Origin: Gemmatimonas sp.
GTDB lineage: Bacteria; Gemmatimonadota; Gemmatimonadetes; Gemmatimonadales; Gemmatimonadaceae
Assembly: GCA_011390935.1 (NCBI GenBank)
Contig: JAABRL010000016.1
Span: forward strand, 1 to 64,000
Direction: 5' to 3'
Length of the DNA: 64,000 bases
Shown: piece after piece, positions 1 through 8,574 of the stretch
How positions within the stretch are numbered: the stretch's first letter is position 1
Layout of the letters: every line of letters starts with the position of its first letter
The notes under the pieces: model-generated
The model's input: only the letters and a program-made list of their open reading frames with translations
What the model was told of the DNA's origin: nothing
Databases searched by the model: none
Made by a program: the position numbers and the translations under genes

Positions 1-513
1 CGGGTGCTCGAGCCGAGTCTGGTGGCCGCATGGGTTACGGTGATCGCGGCCGGCGGCACTGCGTGGTTGGCGATGCAGAGCGGTGTGTGGCCACTCACGT
101 GGCTCACGACGGCGCCCGAATCGGCGACGCTGCTCGGTCGGTTCTGGGCCGCAGAGCAGATGCTGGCCGTCGCCGCCTGGCTCGCGATGTCCTGCTTGCT
201 GGTGCCACTCATGTCGGAGCTGTTCCTGCGCCATGCGCTGCTGTCATGGCTGCAGTCGCGCGGCGTGTCCGCCTGGGCGGCGGTCGGGGGCACGGCTGTT
301 GTGTTCGGCGTGGCGTGGTTTGTCGCGGGTGTGCAAGCCGCGCCCGATGCGGCGCTGCGCCACGGCCTCGTTGCCGCTCTCGGCGGCCTCGCGCTCGGCA
401 CCCTCGCGGTGCGGGGCGCCCGCGGACGGGGGCTCGGGCTCTGCGTCGTGGCACACGGCGCCTGGATGGCCACCGAGGCGTGGCTCCTGCTGCGCGGGCT
501 GCCGGCGGGCTGA
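1..513 (+). CDS. CPBP-like integral membrane protein, 5' end outside window
   Basis: The frame is open from the first base of the window, so the true start probably lies upstream; the first in-window start is a GTG at 4. The 169 visible residues are mostly hydrophobic, with several membrane segments. A segment S-E-L-F-L-R (about residues 71-76 counted from the GTG) resembles motif 1 (EExxxR) of the CPBP/Abi family of membrane proteases, but the first Glu is Ser. The position expected for the second-motif His (FxxxH) looks like Trp105, and only one later His (151) is present. If it is CPBP, it is a degenerate and possibly non-proteolytic member. The family call is tentative. Confidence 0.45.
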   Translation, partial: RVLEPSLVAAWVTVIAAGGTAWLAMQSGVWPLTWLTTAPESATLLGRFWAAEQMLAVAAWLAMSCLLVPLMSELFLRHALLSWLQSRGVSAWAAVGGTAVVFGVAWFVAGVQAAPDAALRHGLVAALGGLALGTLAVRGARGRGLGLCVVAHGAWMATEAWLLLRGLPAG

Positions 514-526
514 CGCGCCCGCGCGT

Positions 527-1084
527 CTAGCCGTCCGCCGTGCCGAAGAGCGCGTTGAGGGGAATCACCAGCGGGGGCACCTCGGGGAGCGGCGCCCATG
601 CGAAGACGCCCTCCACCGGTTCCGGGCGCACGTCGTCCGGGCGCCAGCGCTCGATGAGCCGCGCGTCGGTGTCCACGATCCAGTACTCGGGCACGCCCTC
701 GTTCTGATACAGGTGCCGCTTCACGGTGCAATCGGCGCGCGCCGTGCTCGGCGACAGCACCTCCACCGCCAGCAGCAGCGAGGACACGTCGCGCCACGAG
801 CCGGGCTCCCGCGCTGCCCACGGCACCACGAAGAGATCGGGCTGAACGAGGCGACGCGGCGAGAACTCGATGTCGGCGGGGGAGAACAGCGCCCAGCCGA
901 TGCGGTGTTCCTCCGCGTACGCTCGTAGCGCGGGATACAGGGCCCCGAGGACGCGCTGATGCCGGTACGACGGTGCCGGCGTCACGAAGAGCTCGCCGTC
1001 GAGCACCTCGTACCGATTGCCATCGTCAGGGAGGGCTCGCGCCATGTCGGCGGTCCACTCCAGGGTGTGCGCGGGCATGGCCAT
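527..1084 (-). CDS. Uma2 family (DUF820) protein
   Basis: About 185 residues with the Uma2/DUF820 layout: an N-terminal W-T-x-D-M-x-R-A-L-P-D-D-G-N-R-Y-E segment, then V-x-D-G-E-L, V-Q-P-D-L-F-V-V and L-x-V-E-V-L-S-P-S-T. The family has a restriction-endonuclease-like fold and is usually annotated as a putative endonuclease, but its biological role is unsettled. The ATG at 1084 gives the usual M-A-M-P-A start; a longer TTG start at 1114 and a shorter ATG at 1078 are possible. It is a single gene convergent with the CPBP-like gene, with no partner methylase or toxin nearby. Confidence 0.8.
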   Translation of the reverse strand: MAMPAHTLEWTADMARALPDDGNRYEVLDGELFVTPAPSYRHQRVLGALYPALRAYAEEHRIGWALFSPADIEFSPRRLVQPDLFVVPWAAREPGSWRDVSSLLLAVEVLSPSTARADCTVKRHLYQNEGVPEYWIVDTDARLIERWRPDDVRPEPVEGVFAWAPLPEVPPLVIPLNALFGTADG

Positions 1085-1328
1085 AGCGTACGCTCGGCGA
1101 GACGGGGTGTGCAAGAGGAGCCATGGCGCAGCCTACGCCCACACGGCCGTCTCCTCGTCATCGTTTCGCCGCGCGCTGGCTCGAGGCCACGCGCCCCCCC
1201 TGCCCCCTTGCCGCATCCCGGCCTATCGGCGATCATTCGGTTCTCAATGGTGCTGCAACAAATCGCCATCGGTGTTGGGCAGTCTGTACGCCCGCAGCGA
1301 GCCTCGATCGGTTCCGGTGTCCAACGAG
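1085..1328. other. Intergenic region before tRNA-Ser
   Basis: No convincing gene is visible in these 244 bases. There is a C7 run at 1194-1200. The tRNA-Ser promoter should lie here, but I found neither a clear sigma-70 pair nor the TAnnTTT(G/C) octamer seen elsewhere in the window. Confidence 0.4.
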
Positions 1329-1417
1329 GGAGAGATGGCCGAGAGGCTGAAGGCACCGGTTTGCTAAACCGGCATAGGGGTAACACCCTATCGCGGGTTC
1401 TAATCCCGCTCTCTCCG
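1329..1417 (+). tRNA. tRNA-Ser(GCT)
   Basis: The cloverleaf can be folded by eye. Acceptor arm GGAGAGA (1329-1335) pairs with TCTCTCC (1410-1416), discriminator G at 1417. Anticodon stem CCGGT/ACCGG (1356-1360 and 1368-1372) encloses the loop TTGCTAA with anticodon GCT at 1363-1365. A long class II variable arm (ATAGGG/CCCTAT) is typical of tRNA-Ser. T arm GCGGG-TTCTAAT-CCCGC spans 1393-1409. CCA is not encoded. The anticodon GCU reads AGC and AGU codons. Confidence 0.95.
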
Positions 1418-1420
1418 CTT

Positions 1421-1462
1421 CGCGGGCCCGTCGCTCCGTCGGCGGGCCCGCGTCGTGTTTTC
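1421..1462 (+). terminator. Intrinsic terminator after tRNA-Ser
   Basis: Arms CGCGGGCCCG (1421-1430) and CGGGCCCGCG (1443-1452) form a 10-bp GC hairpin with a 12-nt loop, followed shortly by GTGTTTT. It lies just downstream of the tRNA and before gltX, and it has the best T-tract of any hairpin in this window. Confidence 0.6.
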
Positions 1463-1498
1463 CCCCTGTGACTTTCTCCGGGCGCAGCCCCCGGTTCC

Positions 1499-2995
1499 AT
1501 GTCGGATATTCGCTCGACTGATTCCCAGGCGCCCGTGGCACCAGCGGCGCCCCCGCGCGTTCGATTCGCGCCGTCGCCTACTGGCTTCCTGCACGTCGGC
1601 GGGGCGCGCACCGCTCTCTTCAACTGGCTGTACGCTCGCAAGTACGGCGGCCAGATGCTGTTGCGCATCGAAGACACCGATCGCCAGCGCAGCACCGACG
1701 AGAGCACGAACGCCATCTTCGACGGCCTCGCCTGGCTTGGTCTCGACTACGACGAAGACGTCGTGTTTCAGGGCGCCAACCTCGAGCGCCACCGCGCCGA
1801 CGTCGAGCGCCTGCTTGCCACCGGCGCCGCCTATCGCGACTTCACCCCGCACGCCGAACTCGAGCGCCTGCGCGCCGACGCCGATGCGCGCGGCGTGCCC
1901 TTCCGTTTCGATCCCAAGCTTGCCGAACTCGCCCCCGGTGAACTCGAGCGTCGCCTCGCTGCCGGCGAGCCGCACGCGGTGCGCTTTCGTGTGCCTGACG
2001 GCGTCACCGACTGGATCGATGCCGTGCACGGTCGCATTGCATTTCCGAACAAGGACATCGAAGACTTCGTCATCCTGCGCTCGGATCGCACGCCGGTGTA
2101 CAATCTGGCCGTGGTCTCCGACGACATCGCCATGGGCATCACCATGGTCATGCGCGGCGACGATCACATCTCCAACACGCCCAAGCAGATCCTGCTCTAC
2201 CGCGCGCTCGGCGCCACCGTGCCGCAGTTCGCACACGTGCCCATGATTCACGGCACCGACGGAAAGAAGCTGTCCAAGCGTCACGGCGCCACCGCAGTGG
2301 GCGACTATCAGCACCAGGGGCTGTTACCCAGCGCCATGCTCAACTTCCTCGCGCTGCTCGGCTGGTCGCCGGGTGACGACGTGGAAGTGATGACGCGCCT
2401 CGAAATGCTTGACCGTTTTTCGCTCGACGGCTTGCAGAAGAAGGCCGCGGTGTTCGATCCGCAGAAGCTCGACTGGATGAATGGCCAGCATCTGTCCATG
2501 CTGTCGCTCGACGAGATCATGCCGCACGTGTACCCGGTGTTCGAGCGCCTCGGCGTCTCCACGCCCGAGGAGTTGCGCGAGCGCGAGGAATGGTTTCGCG
2601 CGCTCATCGATCTGCTGCGCGTGCGTGCCCGTACGGTGGACGACATCGCGCGACAGGCCGTGCCATACTTCGCCGACGAGGTGGAGTACGACGCCGACGC
2701 GGTCTCCAAGCAGTGGCGCGATGCGAATACCGCCGCCGAGATTCTGTCGGCCACCCGCGAGCGTCTCGCCTCACTCGCGGCGTGGGATGCCACCACCATG
2801 GAAACCGCGCTGCGTTCGCTGGCCGAAGAGCTGAGCATCTCCGGCGGCAAGATCTTTCAGCCGCTGCGTGTGGCGCTCACGGGACTCACGGCGAGCCCCG
2901 GCATCTTCGACGTGCTGATCATTCTGGGCCGCGACCGCTCGCTTGCCCGACTGGATCAGGCGGTGCGCTGGCTCAAGTCCGACGTCACCGCATAA
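1499..2995 (+). CDS. gltX: Glutamate--tRNA ligase
   Basis: A class I aminoacyl-tRNA synthetase of 498 residues, the usual size, that charges tRNA-Glu in the cytoplasm. The HIGH motif is HVGG at residues 32-35, and the KMSKS-type loop is K-K-L-S-K-R at about 257-262. The catalytic half has the expected R-F-A-P-S-P-T-G start and E-D-T-D-R-Q-R segment; the C-terminal half is the alpha-helical anticodon-binding region. The start is an ATG with no Shine-Dalgarno sequence nearby. A weak promoter-like TGACTTTC lies at 1469-1476. It is a single gene between tRNA-Ser and a convergent gene. Confidence 0.97.
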   Translation: MSDIRSTDSQAPVAPAAPPRVRFAPSPTGFLHVGGARTALFNWLYARKYGGQMLLRIEDTDRQRSTDESTNAIFDGLAWLGLDYDEDVVFQGANLERHRADVERLLATGAAYRDFTPHAELERLRADADARGVPFRFDPKLAELAPGELERRLAAGEPHAVRFRVPDGVTDWIDAVHGRIAFPNKDIEDFVILRSDRTPVYNLAVVSDDIAMGITMVMRGDDHISNTPKQILLYRALGATVPQFAHVPMIHGTDGKKLSKRHGATAVGDYQHQGLLPSAMLNFLALLGWSPGDDVEVMTRLEMLDRFSLDGLQKKAAVFDPQKLDWMNGQHLSMLSLDEIMPHVYPVFERLGVSTPEELREREEWFRALIDLLRVRARTVDDIARQAVPYFADEVEYDADAVSKQWRDANTAAEILSATRERLASLAAWDATTMETALRSLAEELSISGGKIFQPLRVALTGLTASPGIFDVLIILGRDRSLARLDQAVRWLKSDVTA

Positions 2996-3014
2996 ACAGC
3001 AAGCCCCGTCGCGA

Positions 3015-4001
3015 TCAGCGAGGGGGCGGCTGTGTCTCGCGGGCGGCGGCTTCGGCGGCCGCCCGCGCGTTCAGGCGGCGTCGCGCCTCCCGCTCCCGGT
3101 CACGGCGCTCGCGCAGCTCCTCCACGAGCGTTTTGAACATGTCGTTGCCAGGCCCTGATTCACGGAAGCGCGCAATGTCGGACTGCGCCGCGGCGAGCTG
3201 TCGCTGACGATCCATCGCCGTCATGTTGCCGCCCGCGAAGCCCATGCCCTGTTGCACGCCGGCCGGCAGCAGCGCCAACAGCGCGCTGGGAATCGTGACT
3301 TTGCCGAGCCGGATACCACTCGCGTCCATGCCCCAGGTGCCGCCGTTTGCGTCTTTCTTGGTCCACGAGGCCGTCGTGGGCCCCCAGCTACGCAGCACGT
3401 TGAGCGAGTCGAGCGAATCCTTGGCCGCCAGCAGCGTAAACGAGATCACGCTATCGAGCTCACGCGCACCCGGTACGCCGCCGTAGAGGGCGGCTGAGCG
3501 GAGCGACCGCTGGAGGGACTCGACGTCGGCTGGGGTCCAGAGTCGCGGATCGCCACCGGGCTTGAGACCGAACACGGCGGCTCCCTCCGGGCTGAGCACC
3601 TGCCCCGCGACGGTGTCCCCGGCCTCCACGTAGCGGCGAGGTGCAGCCACGGGCGCGTCGGGCGGTGCCAGCTCGGGCCCTCGGCTCACCGCGTTGCGAT
3701 CGGCCACGATGCCCGGGTCACGGGGGCGAGGCGGCTCCACGACGGGAGGCTCGACCGGAGCCGTCTCCACGAAGGTGAGCTGCTCCTGCGACGTCGGCTG
3801 CGGATCGAGCCCGATGTAGCGACGGAACGCCGTGTTGACGCTGACCGTGCGCACCAGCACAACGGCCACCACGAGATGCACCAGCACGGCCACCACGATG
3901 GCCCGCGGATTGCGCGGACCACGGCGATTGAACCCGCGCCCGATCTGCAGGTGACGGGTGCGACGCGTCTCCTGATCCTTGGGTGTGGGAGTAGCAGCCA
4001 T
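3015..4001 (-). CDS. Membrane-anchored protein with TonB-like N-terminus, function unknown
   Basis: 328 residues that I do not recognise. A basic N-terminus of about 33 residues is followed by one membrane segment (about 34-54), then a proline- and glutamate-rich stretch (about 75-95) like the periplasmic linker of TonB proteins. The C-terminal two thirds do not match the TonB fold that I know; they contain a predicted globular part and end in an Arg/Glu-rich helix likely to be charged or coiled (about 280-320). The topology suggests an inner-membrane anchor with a periplasmic domain. It is last in a minus-strand run, 85 nt after the FAH-family gene, and convergent with gltX. Confidence 0.6.
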   Translation of the reverse strand: MAATPTPKDQETRRTRHLQIGRGFNRRGPRNPRAIVVAVLVHLVVAVVLVRTVSVNTAFRRYIGLDPQPTSQEQLTFVETAPVEPPVVEPPRPRDPGIVADRNAVSRGPELAPPDAPVAAPRRYVEAGDTVAGQVLSPEGAAVFGLKPGGDPRLWTPADVESLQRSLRSAALYGGVPGARELDSVISFTLLAAKDSLDSLNVLRSWGPTTASWTKKDANGGTWGMDASGIRLGKVTIPSALLALLPAGVQQGMGFAGGNMTAMDRQRQLAAAQSDIARFRESGPGNDMFKTLVEELRERRDREREARRRLNARAAAEAAARETQPPPR

Positions 4002-4086
4002 GGTCAGTCAGTACCCTCGCGCAACGCGATCGTTTCCCGCGCGCGCACCCGTGAGGCACGGCGCGCAGACACGTCGCGCGTGTTGG

Positions 4087-4698
4087 TCAGCGGTCAACAA
4101 CCGGGTTGGACACCCGACTGACGCCCTCGATCTCGATCTCGACCCGATCACCAGCCACCAACGGGCCGACGCCAGCCGGCGTGCCCGTCGCCACCAGGTC
4201 ACCCGGCTCGAGCGTCATGATCTGTGAAATGTACGACAGGAGCATGGGGATCGCGAACGCCATCTCACTCGCGCGGCCGCGCTGCCGCTCCTCGCCATTC
4301 ACACGCGTGACCACCGTGAGGTCGTCGAGCGAGGCCGGCACCGGCCCCATCGGGCCCACCGGGCAGAACGAATCGAAGCCTTTGGCCCGCGACCACTGCG
4401 AGTCGCTGCGCTGCAGATCACGCGCCGTGACGTCGTTGAGCGCCACGATGCCCGCAATCGCGGCGCGCGCTTCGTCTTCGTCCGCATCGCACAGGCGCGT
4501 TCCGATGACGATGCCGATCTCTCCTTCGTACTCCACGTGCGTGGAGGCCGAGGGGCGACGAATCGGATCCCCGTCAGCAATGAGCGACGAGGGCGGCTTG
4601 AGAAAGATCAGGGGAATGGCGGGCACCTCGCCCCCCATTTCGGCGGCGTGGGCGACGTAGTTCTTGCCTACACAGACAATCTTCGACGGCGTCAGCAT
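4087..4698 (-). CDS. Fumarylacetoacetate hydrolase family protein
   Basis: 203 residues covering the FAH catalytic domain alone, as in acylpyruvases and oxaloacetate decarboxylase/tautomerase-type members. Visible landmarks are V-G-K-N-Y-x-x-H-A near the start, the metal-binding E-Y-E-G-E-I-G-I-V-I-G stretch, and D-V-T-A-R-D-L-Q near the middle; the C-terminus has the G-T-P-A-G-V-G loop. Members cleave or tautomerise small 2,4-dioxo acids using Mg2+. The ATG at 4698 fits the family start; the upstream extension of the frame overlaps the helicase gene and has no family similarity. It lies 22 nt downstream of the helicase stop, probably co-transcribed. The exact substrate cannot be told from sequence. 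Confidence 0.85.
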   Translation of the reverse strand: MLTPSKIVCVGKNYVAHAAEMGGEVPAIPLIFLKPPSSLIADGDPIRRPSASTHVEYEGEIGIVIGTRLCDADEDEARAAIAGIVALNDVTARDLQRSDSQWSRAKGFDSFCPVGPMGPVPASLDDLTVVTRVNGEERQRGRASEMAFAIPMLLSYISQIMTLEPGDLVATGTPAGVGPLVAGDRVEIEIEGVSRVSNPVVDR

Positions 4699-4720
4699 GG
4701 AGACGGGCAGTGAGGGGAGG

Positions 4721-7288
4721 TCAGGTGAAAAACGCACGAATATCGGACACCACATCGGGCCACGCGCCGACCACGCGGCGAGCGGGCGGCAGTGCATCGA
4801 GCAGCCCGCGTCCGTACCGTTTGGTGATGACCCGGGGATCGCTCAGCACCACCACACCACGATCGGTCGCGGTGCGCACCAACCGGCCGAACCCCTGCTT
4901 GAGGCGCAGCGAGGCATGCGGCAACATGTACTCCATGAACGGGTTACCGCCACGCGCCTCGATCGCTTCGCACTGCGCCGCGACCACCGGCTCCGACGGC
5001 ACCCGAAACGGCAACTTGCTGATCAGCAGCGCACGGAGCGCGCGTCCCGGTACGTCCACGCCCTCCCAGAACGACGCGGTACCAAAGAGCACCGCGCGCC
5101 CCGCCTCACGAAAACGGCGCAGCAGCACGTCGCGTTGTTCATCTTCGCCGTGCACGAGCAGCGGCCAGGTGGCGTCGAGCCCCTGCTCCCGCCACCACAC
5201 GGCGGCTTGCCGCAAATCGCGATGACTGGTGAACAGTCCGAACACGCCGCCATCACTCGCCTGCACCAGATCGCGCAGCTGCTGATGCACGGCATCGGCG
5301 TGCGCACTCGCCTGTTCGTTTGGCGCGGGCAGGTCGGTCGGCACCACCAGCAGCGCCTGCCGGTCGTAGTCGAACGGCGACGGGTACACCGCCGTCCGCA
5401 CACCACCCTTGGCCTTGGGCGGCGTTTCCCCATCGGGGCCGCCGTCGAGACCGAGGCGCTGCTGCAGGAAACCGAAGCCCCCCTGTGTGGCGAGCGTTGC
5501 GCTGGTCACCACCGCCGTCTCCACGCGATCGAACAGATCCGCGCGCAGAATCGGCGCGAGATCAAGCGGCACCGCGTGCGCCGCCACATTGCGCTCGGGC
5601 CCGGGCTTGCCCGACAGCTCGAGCCACCGCACGAACGGTTCCCCACCCTCGGCCGGACGCAGCGCCTGCACCAGCGCGTCCACCGCGCCTTCGAGACGAC
5701 GCCCAACGCCCCGCAGCTCACCGATCGTGGTGGACAGCTCTTCGGCCTTCTTCTCGTCGCTCTCGATGCGCTCACGCACGAGACGCAGGCCATCGTTGAG
5801 CAGTCCGATTTCGCGCAGCAGATCGGTAAAGGCCGTCTCCAGCCCGAAGCGCCACACCTCGCTTTGCGTGAAGCTCGCGTCGAGCCGCATGGACGCGCTG
5901 CCCGGCTGCGATTCGAGCAACGCCTGCAGCTGATCGAACAACGACTGCGCCAACTCGCGCGCCCGCAGTGCACTCGGCGCGAGCCGCTCGCGCACGAGAT
6001 CGAGACTGGCCGTGCTGAGCAGATCGCTCGAGGCCGCGAGACGCGTCGCCAGCACCGGGAGCAATCCCTTGCCACCGCGCCGCTCCAGACGGCCGAAGAG
6101 TCGCGTCATGCCGCGCCGCGTGACCGACGCGCCAAGGTGCGCCGACGCCGCGTCTTCGAGGTGATGCCCCTCGTCGATGATCACGCGCTTGTACGACGGC
6201 AGCACCGCCGCGTCGTCCCAGTTGCCGGCCGCCCGACGCACCGCCACGTCGGCCAGCAGCAGATGATGATTGACCACAACGACATCGGCGATCGACGCCT
6301 TGCGACGCGCATCGAACAGAAAGCAGCTGTCGTAGTGCGGGCACTTGAGACGCCCGCACAGATCGGGCTCTGCCGAGACTTCATCCCACACATCGGGGCG
6401 CGGCGGTGTGGCGAGATCGCCCACCGTGCCCACCTCGGTGTGCTGCACCCATTCGGCGATCACCGCCACCTCACGTGCGCCCGCGTCATCGAACAGCGTG
6501 GGTCCCGCGGCCGTGGCTTGTTCGAGTCGCTGCAGGCACACGTAGTTGCGCCACCCTTTGAGCAGCGCGAAGCGCACCGGCTGATCGCCAAGCGCACTTT
6601 GCAGGAACGGCAGATCCTTGCTGAACAGCTGTTCCTGCAGCGTGATCGTGGCGGTGCTCACGATCGTGCGCTCTTCGTTCGCAGCGGCCCACCGCAGCGC
6701 AGGCACGAGGTAGCCGAGCGACTTGCCGACACCGGTACCGGCTTCGATGAGCGCGATGCCCTTCTCGTTGAACGCCTGCGCCACCGCGCTCGCCATGCCG
6801 CGCTGTGCGGGTCGATCTTCGTAGCCGAATCCACTCACCGCACGCATGCGCGCCGAGATCGGACCATCGGGGCCGAGTGTGTCATCGAGTGCGTCGAGCG
6901 CGATCGCGGACTCGCCTTTGTGCGTGGGTACTTCCGTGACCACGTACACGCGCGTGGCCTCGTTGTCCACGATCGCGAAGCCGACGCCGTTTCCATGCAG
7001 GCGCGACGCGACCTCAAGATCGGCCTCACTGGGCGTGAGCACTCCGCTCGGGTGATTGTGCAGCAGCAGATCGCCGCGCTGCGTCACGCCGGGCAGCGCC
7101 AGCACGCTGCTCACATCGCCGCGCGCCACCACGCGAGCCGACGTGATCACGCCCTCGTCGTCGAGCGCGCACACGAAGCACACTTCGTTGCCGCCCGCCA
7201 GGCGAATCGCCGTGCGCACGGCAACAGCCGCTGCCTTTGACAGACGATCCTCGCCGATCAGGGCGAGGCCGGTCGCCGCACGACTCAC
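4721..7288 (-). CDS. JAMM (RadC-like) domain fused to DinG/XPD-type DNA helicase
   Basis: 855 residues in two parts. Residues about 1-130 form a JAMM/RadC-like metalloprotease-fold domain with an intact H-N-H-P-S-G motif (His77, His79) and Asp90. From about 160 on it is a superfamily 2 helicase of the DinG/XPD type: Walker A G-T-G-V-G-K-S (184-190), a DEGH box (motif II), and four cysteines (one in N-Y-V-C, three in D-L-C-G-R-L-K-C-P-H-Y-D-S-C) placed as in the Fe-S cluster domain of DinG and XPD. DinG proteins unwind R-loops, D-loops and G-quadruplexes in repair and replication. The start is the GTG of a GTGA overlap with the upstream gene. RadC-type domains are usually separate proteins; see findings. 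Confidence 0.88.
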   Translation of the reverse strand: MSRAATGLALIGEDRLSKAAAVAVRTAIRLAGGNEVCFVCALDDEGVITSARVVARGDVSSVLALPGVTQRGDLLLHNHPSGVLTPSEADLEVASRLHGNGVGFAIVDNEATRVYVVTEVPTHKGESAIALDALDDTLGPDGPISARMRAVSGFGYEDRPAQRGMASAVAQAFNEKGIALIEAGTGVGKSLGYLVPALRWAAANEERTIVSTATITLQEQLFSKDLPFLQSALGDQPVRFALLKGWRNYVCLQRLEQATAAGPTLFDDAGAREVAVIAEWVQHTEVGTVGDLATPPRPDVWDEVSAEPDLCGRLKCPHYDSCFLFDARRKASIADVVVVNHHLLLADVAVRRAAGNWDDAAVLPSYKRVIIDEGHHLEDAASAHLGASVTRRGMTRLFGRLERRGGKGLLPVLATRLAASSDLLSTASLDLVRERLAPSALRARELAQSLFDQLQALLESQPGSASMRLDASFTQSEVWRFGLETAFTDLLREIGLLNDGLRLVRERIESDEKKAEELSTTIGELRGVGRRLEGAVDALVQALRPAEGGEPFVRWLELSGKPGPERNVAAHAVPLDLAPILRADLFDRVETAVVTSATLATQGGFGFLQQRLGLDGGPDGETPPKAKGGVRTAVYPSPFDYDRQALLVVPTDLPAPNEQASAHADAVHQQLRDLVQASDGGVFGLFTSHRDLRQAAVWWREQGLDATWPLLVHGEDEQRDVLLRRFREAGRAVLFGTASFWEGVDVPGRALRALLISKLPFRVPSEPVVAAQCEAIEARGGNPFMEYMLPHASLRLKQGFGRLVRTATDRGVVVLSDPRVITKRYGRGLLDALPPARRVVGAWPDVVSDIRAFFT

Positions 7289-8574
7289 GTCTTGCGCGGT
7301 TTCTTCTTGGCCGCCGGAAAGAGCACGTTGTTCAGAATCAGTCGATATCCGGCTGAACTCGGATGCAACGACAGATCCGTGGGCGCACTGCCGATGGCGT
7401 GCTGCGCGTCTTCGGGATCATGCCCGCCGAGGAACGTCCACGAGCCCTGACCGTAGTCGCCGTGAATGTACTTCACCCACGGGGCACCCTCTTCCGACGC
7501 GAGTACCGTGACCCCCGGCTTGAGCACGGCCTTGTTGAAGCTCGTGGTCACGCCGAAAAAGTCGGAGAGCACGGTGCGATGATTCTGTACCAGCATCGCC
7601 GCAACAGGATCGAGCTTGGCCGAAAAATCGAACAGCGCGAAGGTACCGAGTGGCTGACGGCGTGCCGGCACATTCACCTGATGGCCGTCGATATCGCTGA
7701 GCGCATTCACGTACGGCGACGATTCGATGCGCGCGCCACGAAACGCGAAGCTGCGCGCCCAATCCATGCGCGCATCGGCGTCGGGGTCAACGGGCGTGCC
7801 GTCGGAAAACGGACCGGCCATGTCGACGTTGAACGCCGCGAGTGCAAGATCGAGCGACTCGGTGGCGCCGCACATGGCGAACAGGAAGCCGCCGTTCTCC
7901 ACGAACGTGCGAATGCCATCGGCCACCGCTTTCTTGAGCGCCGGCACGTGCGGCAGGTTGAACTGTCGGGCCATCGCCTCGTCGCGCTGCCGCTGCGCGA
8001 TGAACCACGGCGCATCGCGATAGGCGAGATAGAGCTTGTTGAACTGCCCCGTGAAGTCCTCGTGATGCAAGTGCACCCAGTCGTACTTGGACAGGTCGCC
8101 GCGCATCACATCATCGTCCCAGATCGACGCGAAGTCGATGCCGGCATACGTGAGGGCGAGTGTGACCGCATCGTCCCAGGGTGGCTGGTCAACGGGGCGA
8201 TAGATCGCAATGCGTGGCGCACGCTCGAGCACCACCGCGTCCATGTTGCCTCCCGCCAGTTCGGCACGAATACCGGCGACTACGGCGTCCGTCACCGGCT
8301 CGAGGCTGATGCCGTCGAGCGACGCCTTGCGCCGCAAGTCGGGAACATCGGGGAGCAGGAACGCACCGCCGCGATAGTTGAGCAGCCACTCGGCGCGCTG
8401 CGATGTCTTGATCGCCTGAAACGCGAGGCCGTACGCCTTGAGGTGATTGCGCTGCGCGTCATCCATGGGCACGAGCAGCGACTGCGCCTGCGCCGATGGC
8501 ACAAGCGCCGACGGTGCGTGCACGGCCAGCACGGCCAGTGCACACCACAGCAGCCGATGCAGGCGGCGCATCAC
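7285..8574 (-). CDS. Exported amidotransferase-fold protein ('asparagine synthetase B'-like family)
   Basis: 429 residues with a signal peptide ending near A-Q-A-Q (about residues 29-31), then a P-M-D-D-A-Q-R-N-H-L-K-A-Y-G segment like that of a family common in Bacteroidetes that is often labelled asparagine synthetase B. That label is doubtful: the protein has no N-terminal nucleophile Cys and is exported. A segment F-A-M-C-G-A-T-E near the middle resembles the nucleophile elbow of class I glutamine amidotransferase folds. It starts with GTG (GTGA overlap with the TPR gene); an ATG three bases later is also possible. The operon places it with DUF4159 and DUF4175 proteins. Confidence 0.6.
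   Translation of the reverse strand: MMRRLHRLLWCALAVLAVHAPSALVPSAQAQSLLVPMDDAQRNHLKAYGLAFQAIKTSQRAEWLLNYRGGAFLLPDVPDLRRKASLDGISLEPVTDAVVAGIRAELAGGNMDAVVLERAPRIAIYRPVDQPPWDDAVTLALTYAGIDFASIWDDDVMRGDLSKYDWVHLHHEDFTGQFNKLYLAYRDAPWFIAQRQRDEAMARQFNLPHVPALKKAVADGIRTFVENGGFLFAMCGATESLDLALAAFNVDMAGPFSDGTPVDPDADARMDWARSFAFRGARIESSPYVNALSDIDGHQVNVPARRQPLGTFALFDFSAKLDPVAAMLVQNHRTVLSDFFGVTTSFNKAVLKPGVTVLASEEGAPWVKYIHGDYGQGSWTFLGGHDPEDAQHAIGSAPTDLSLHPSSAGYRLILNNVLFPAAKKKPRKT

Noticed and set aside
527-1084. Uma2 gene as a sign of a restriction or mobile system
   Set aside because: No methylase, integrase, toxin or repeat is near, and its base composition looks like its neighbours. It is likely a stand-alone chromosomal gene.
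4664-7240. An 858-codon open frame on the plus strand opposite the JAMM-DinG gene
   Set aside because: It is the antisense shadow of a well-supported gene with clear motifs. The translated product is Arg/His/Gln-rich with no domain. GC-rich codons leave few stops on the opposite strand.
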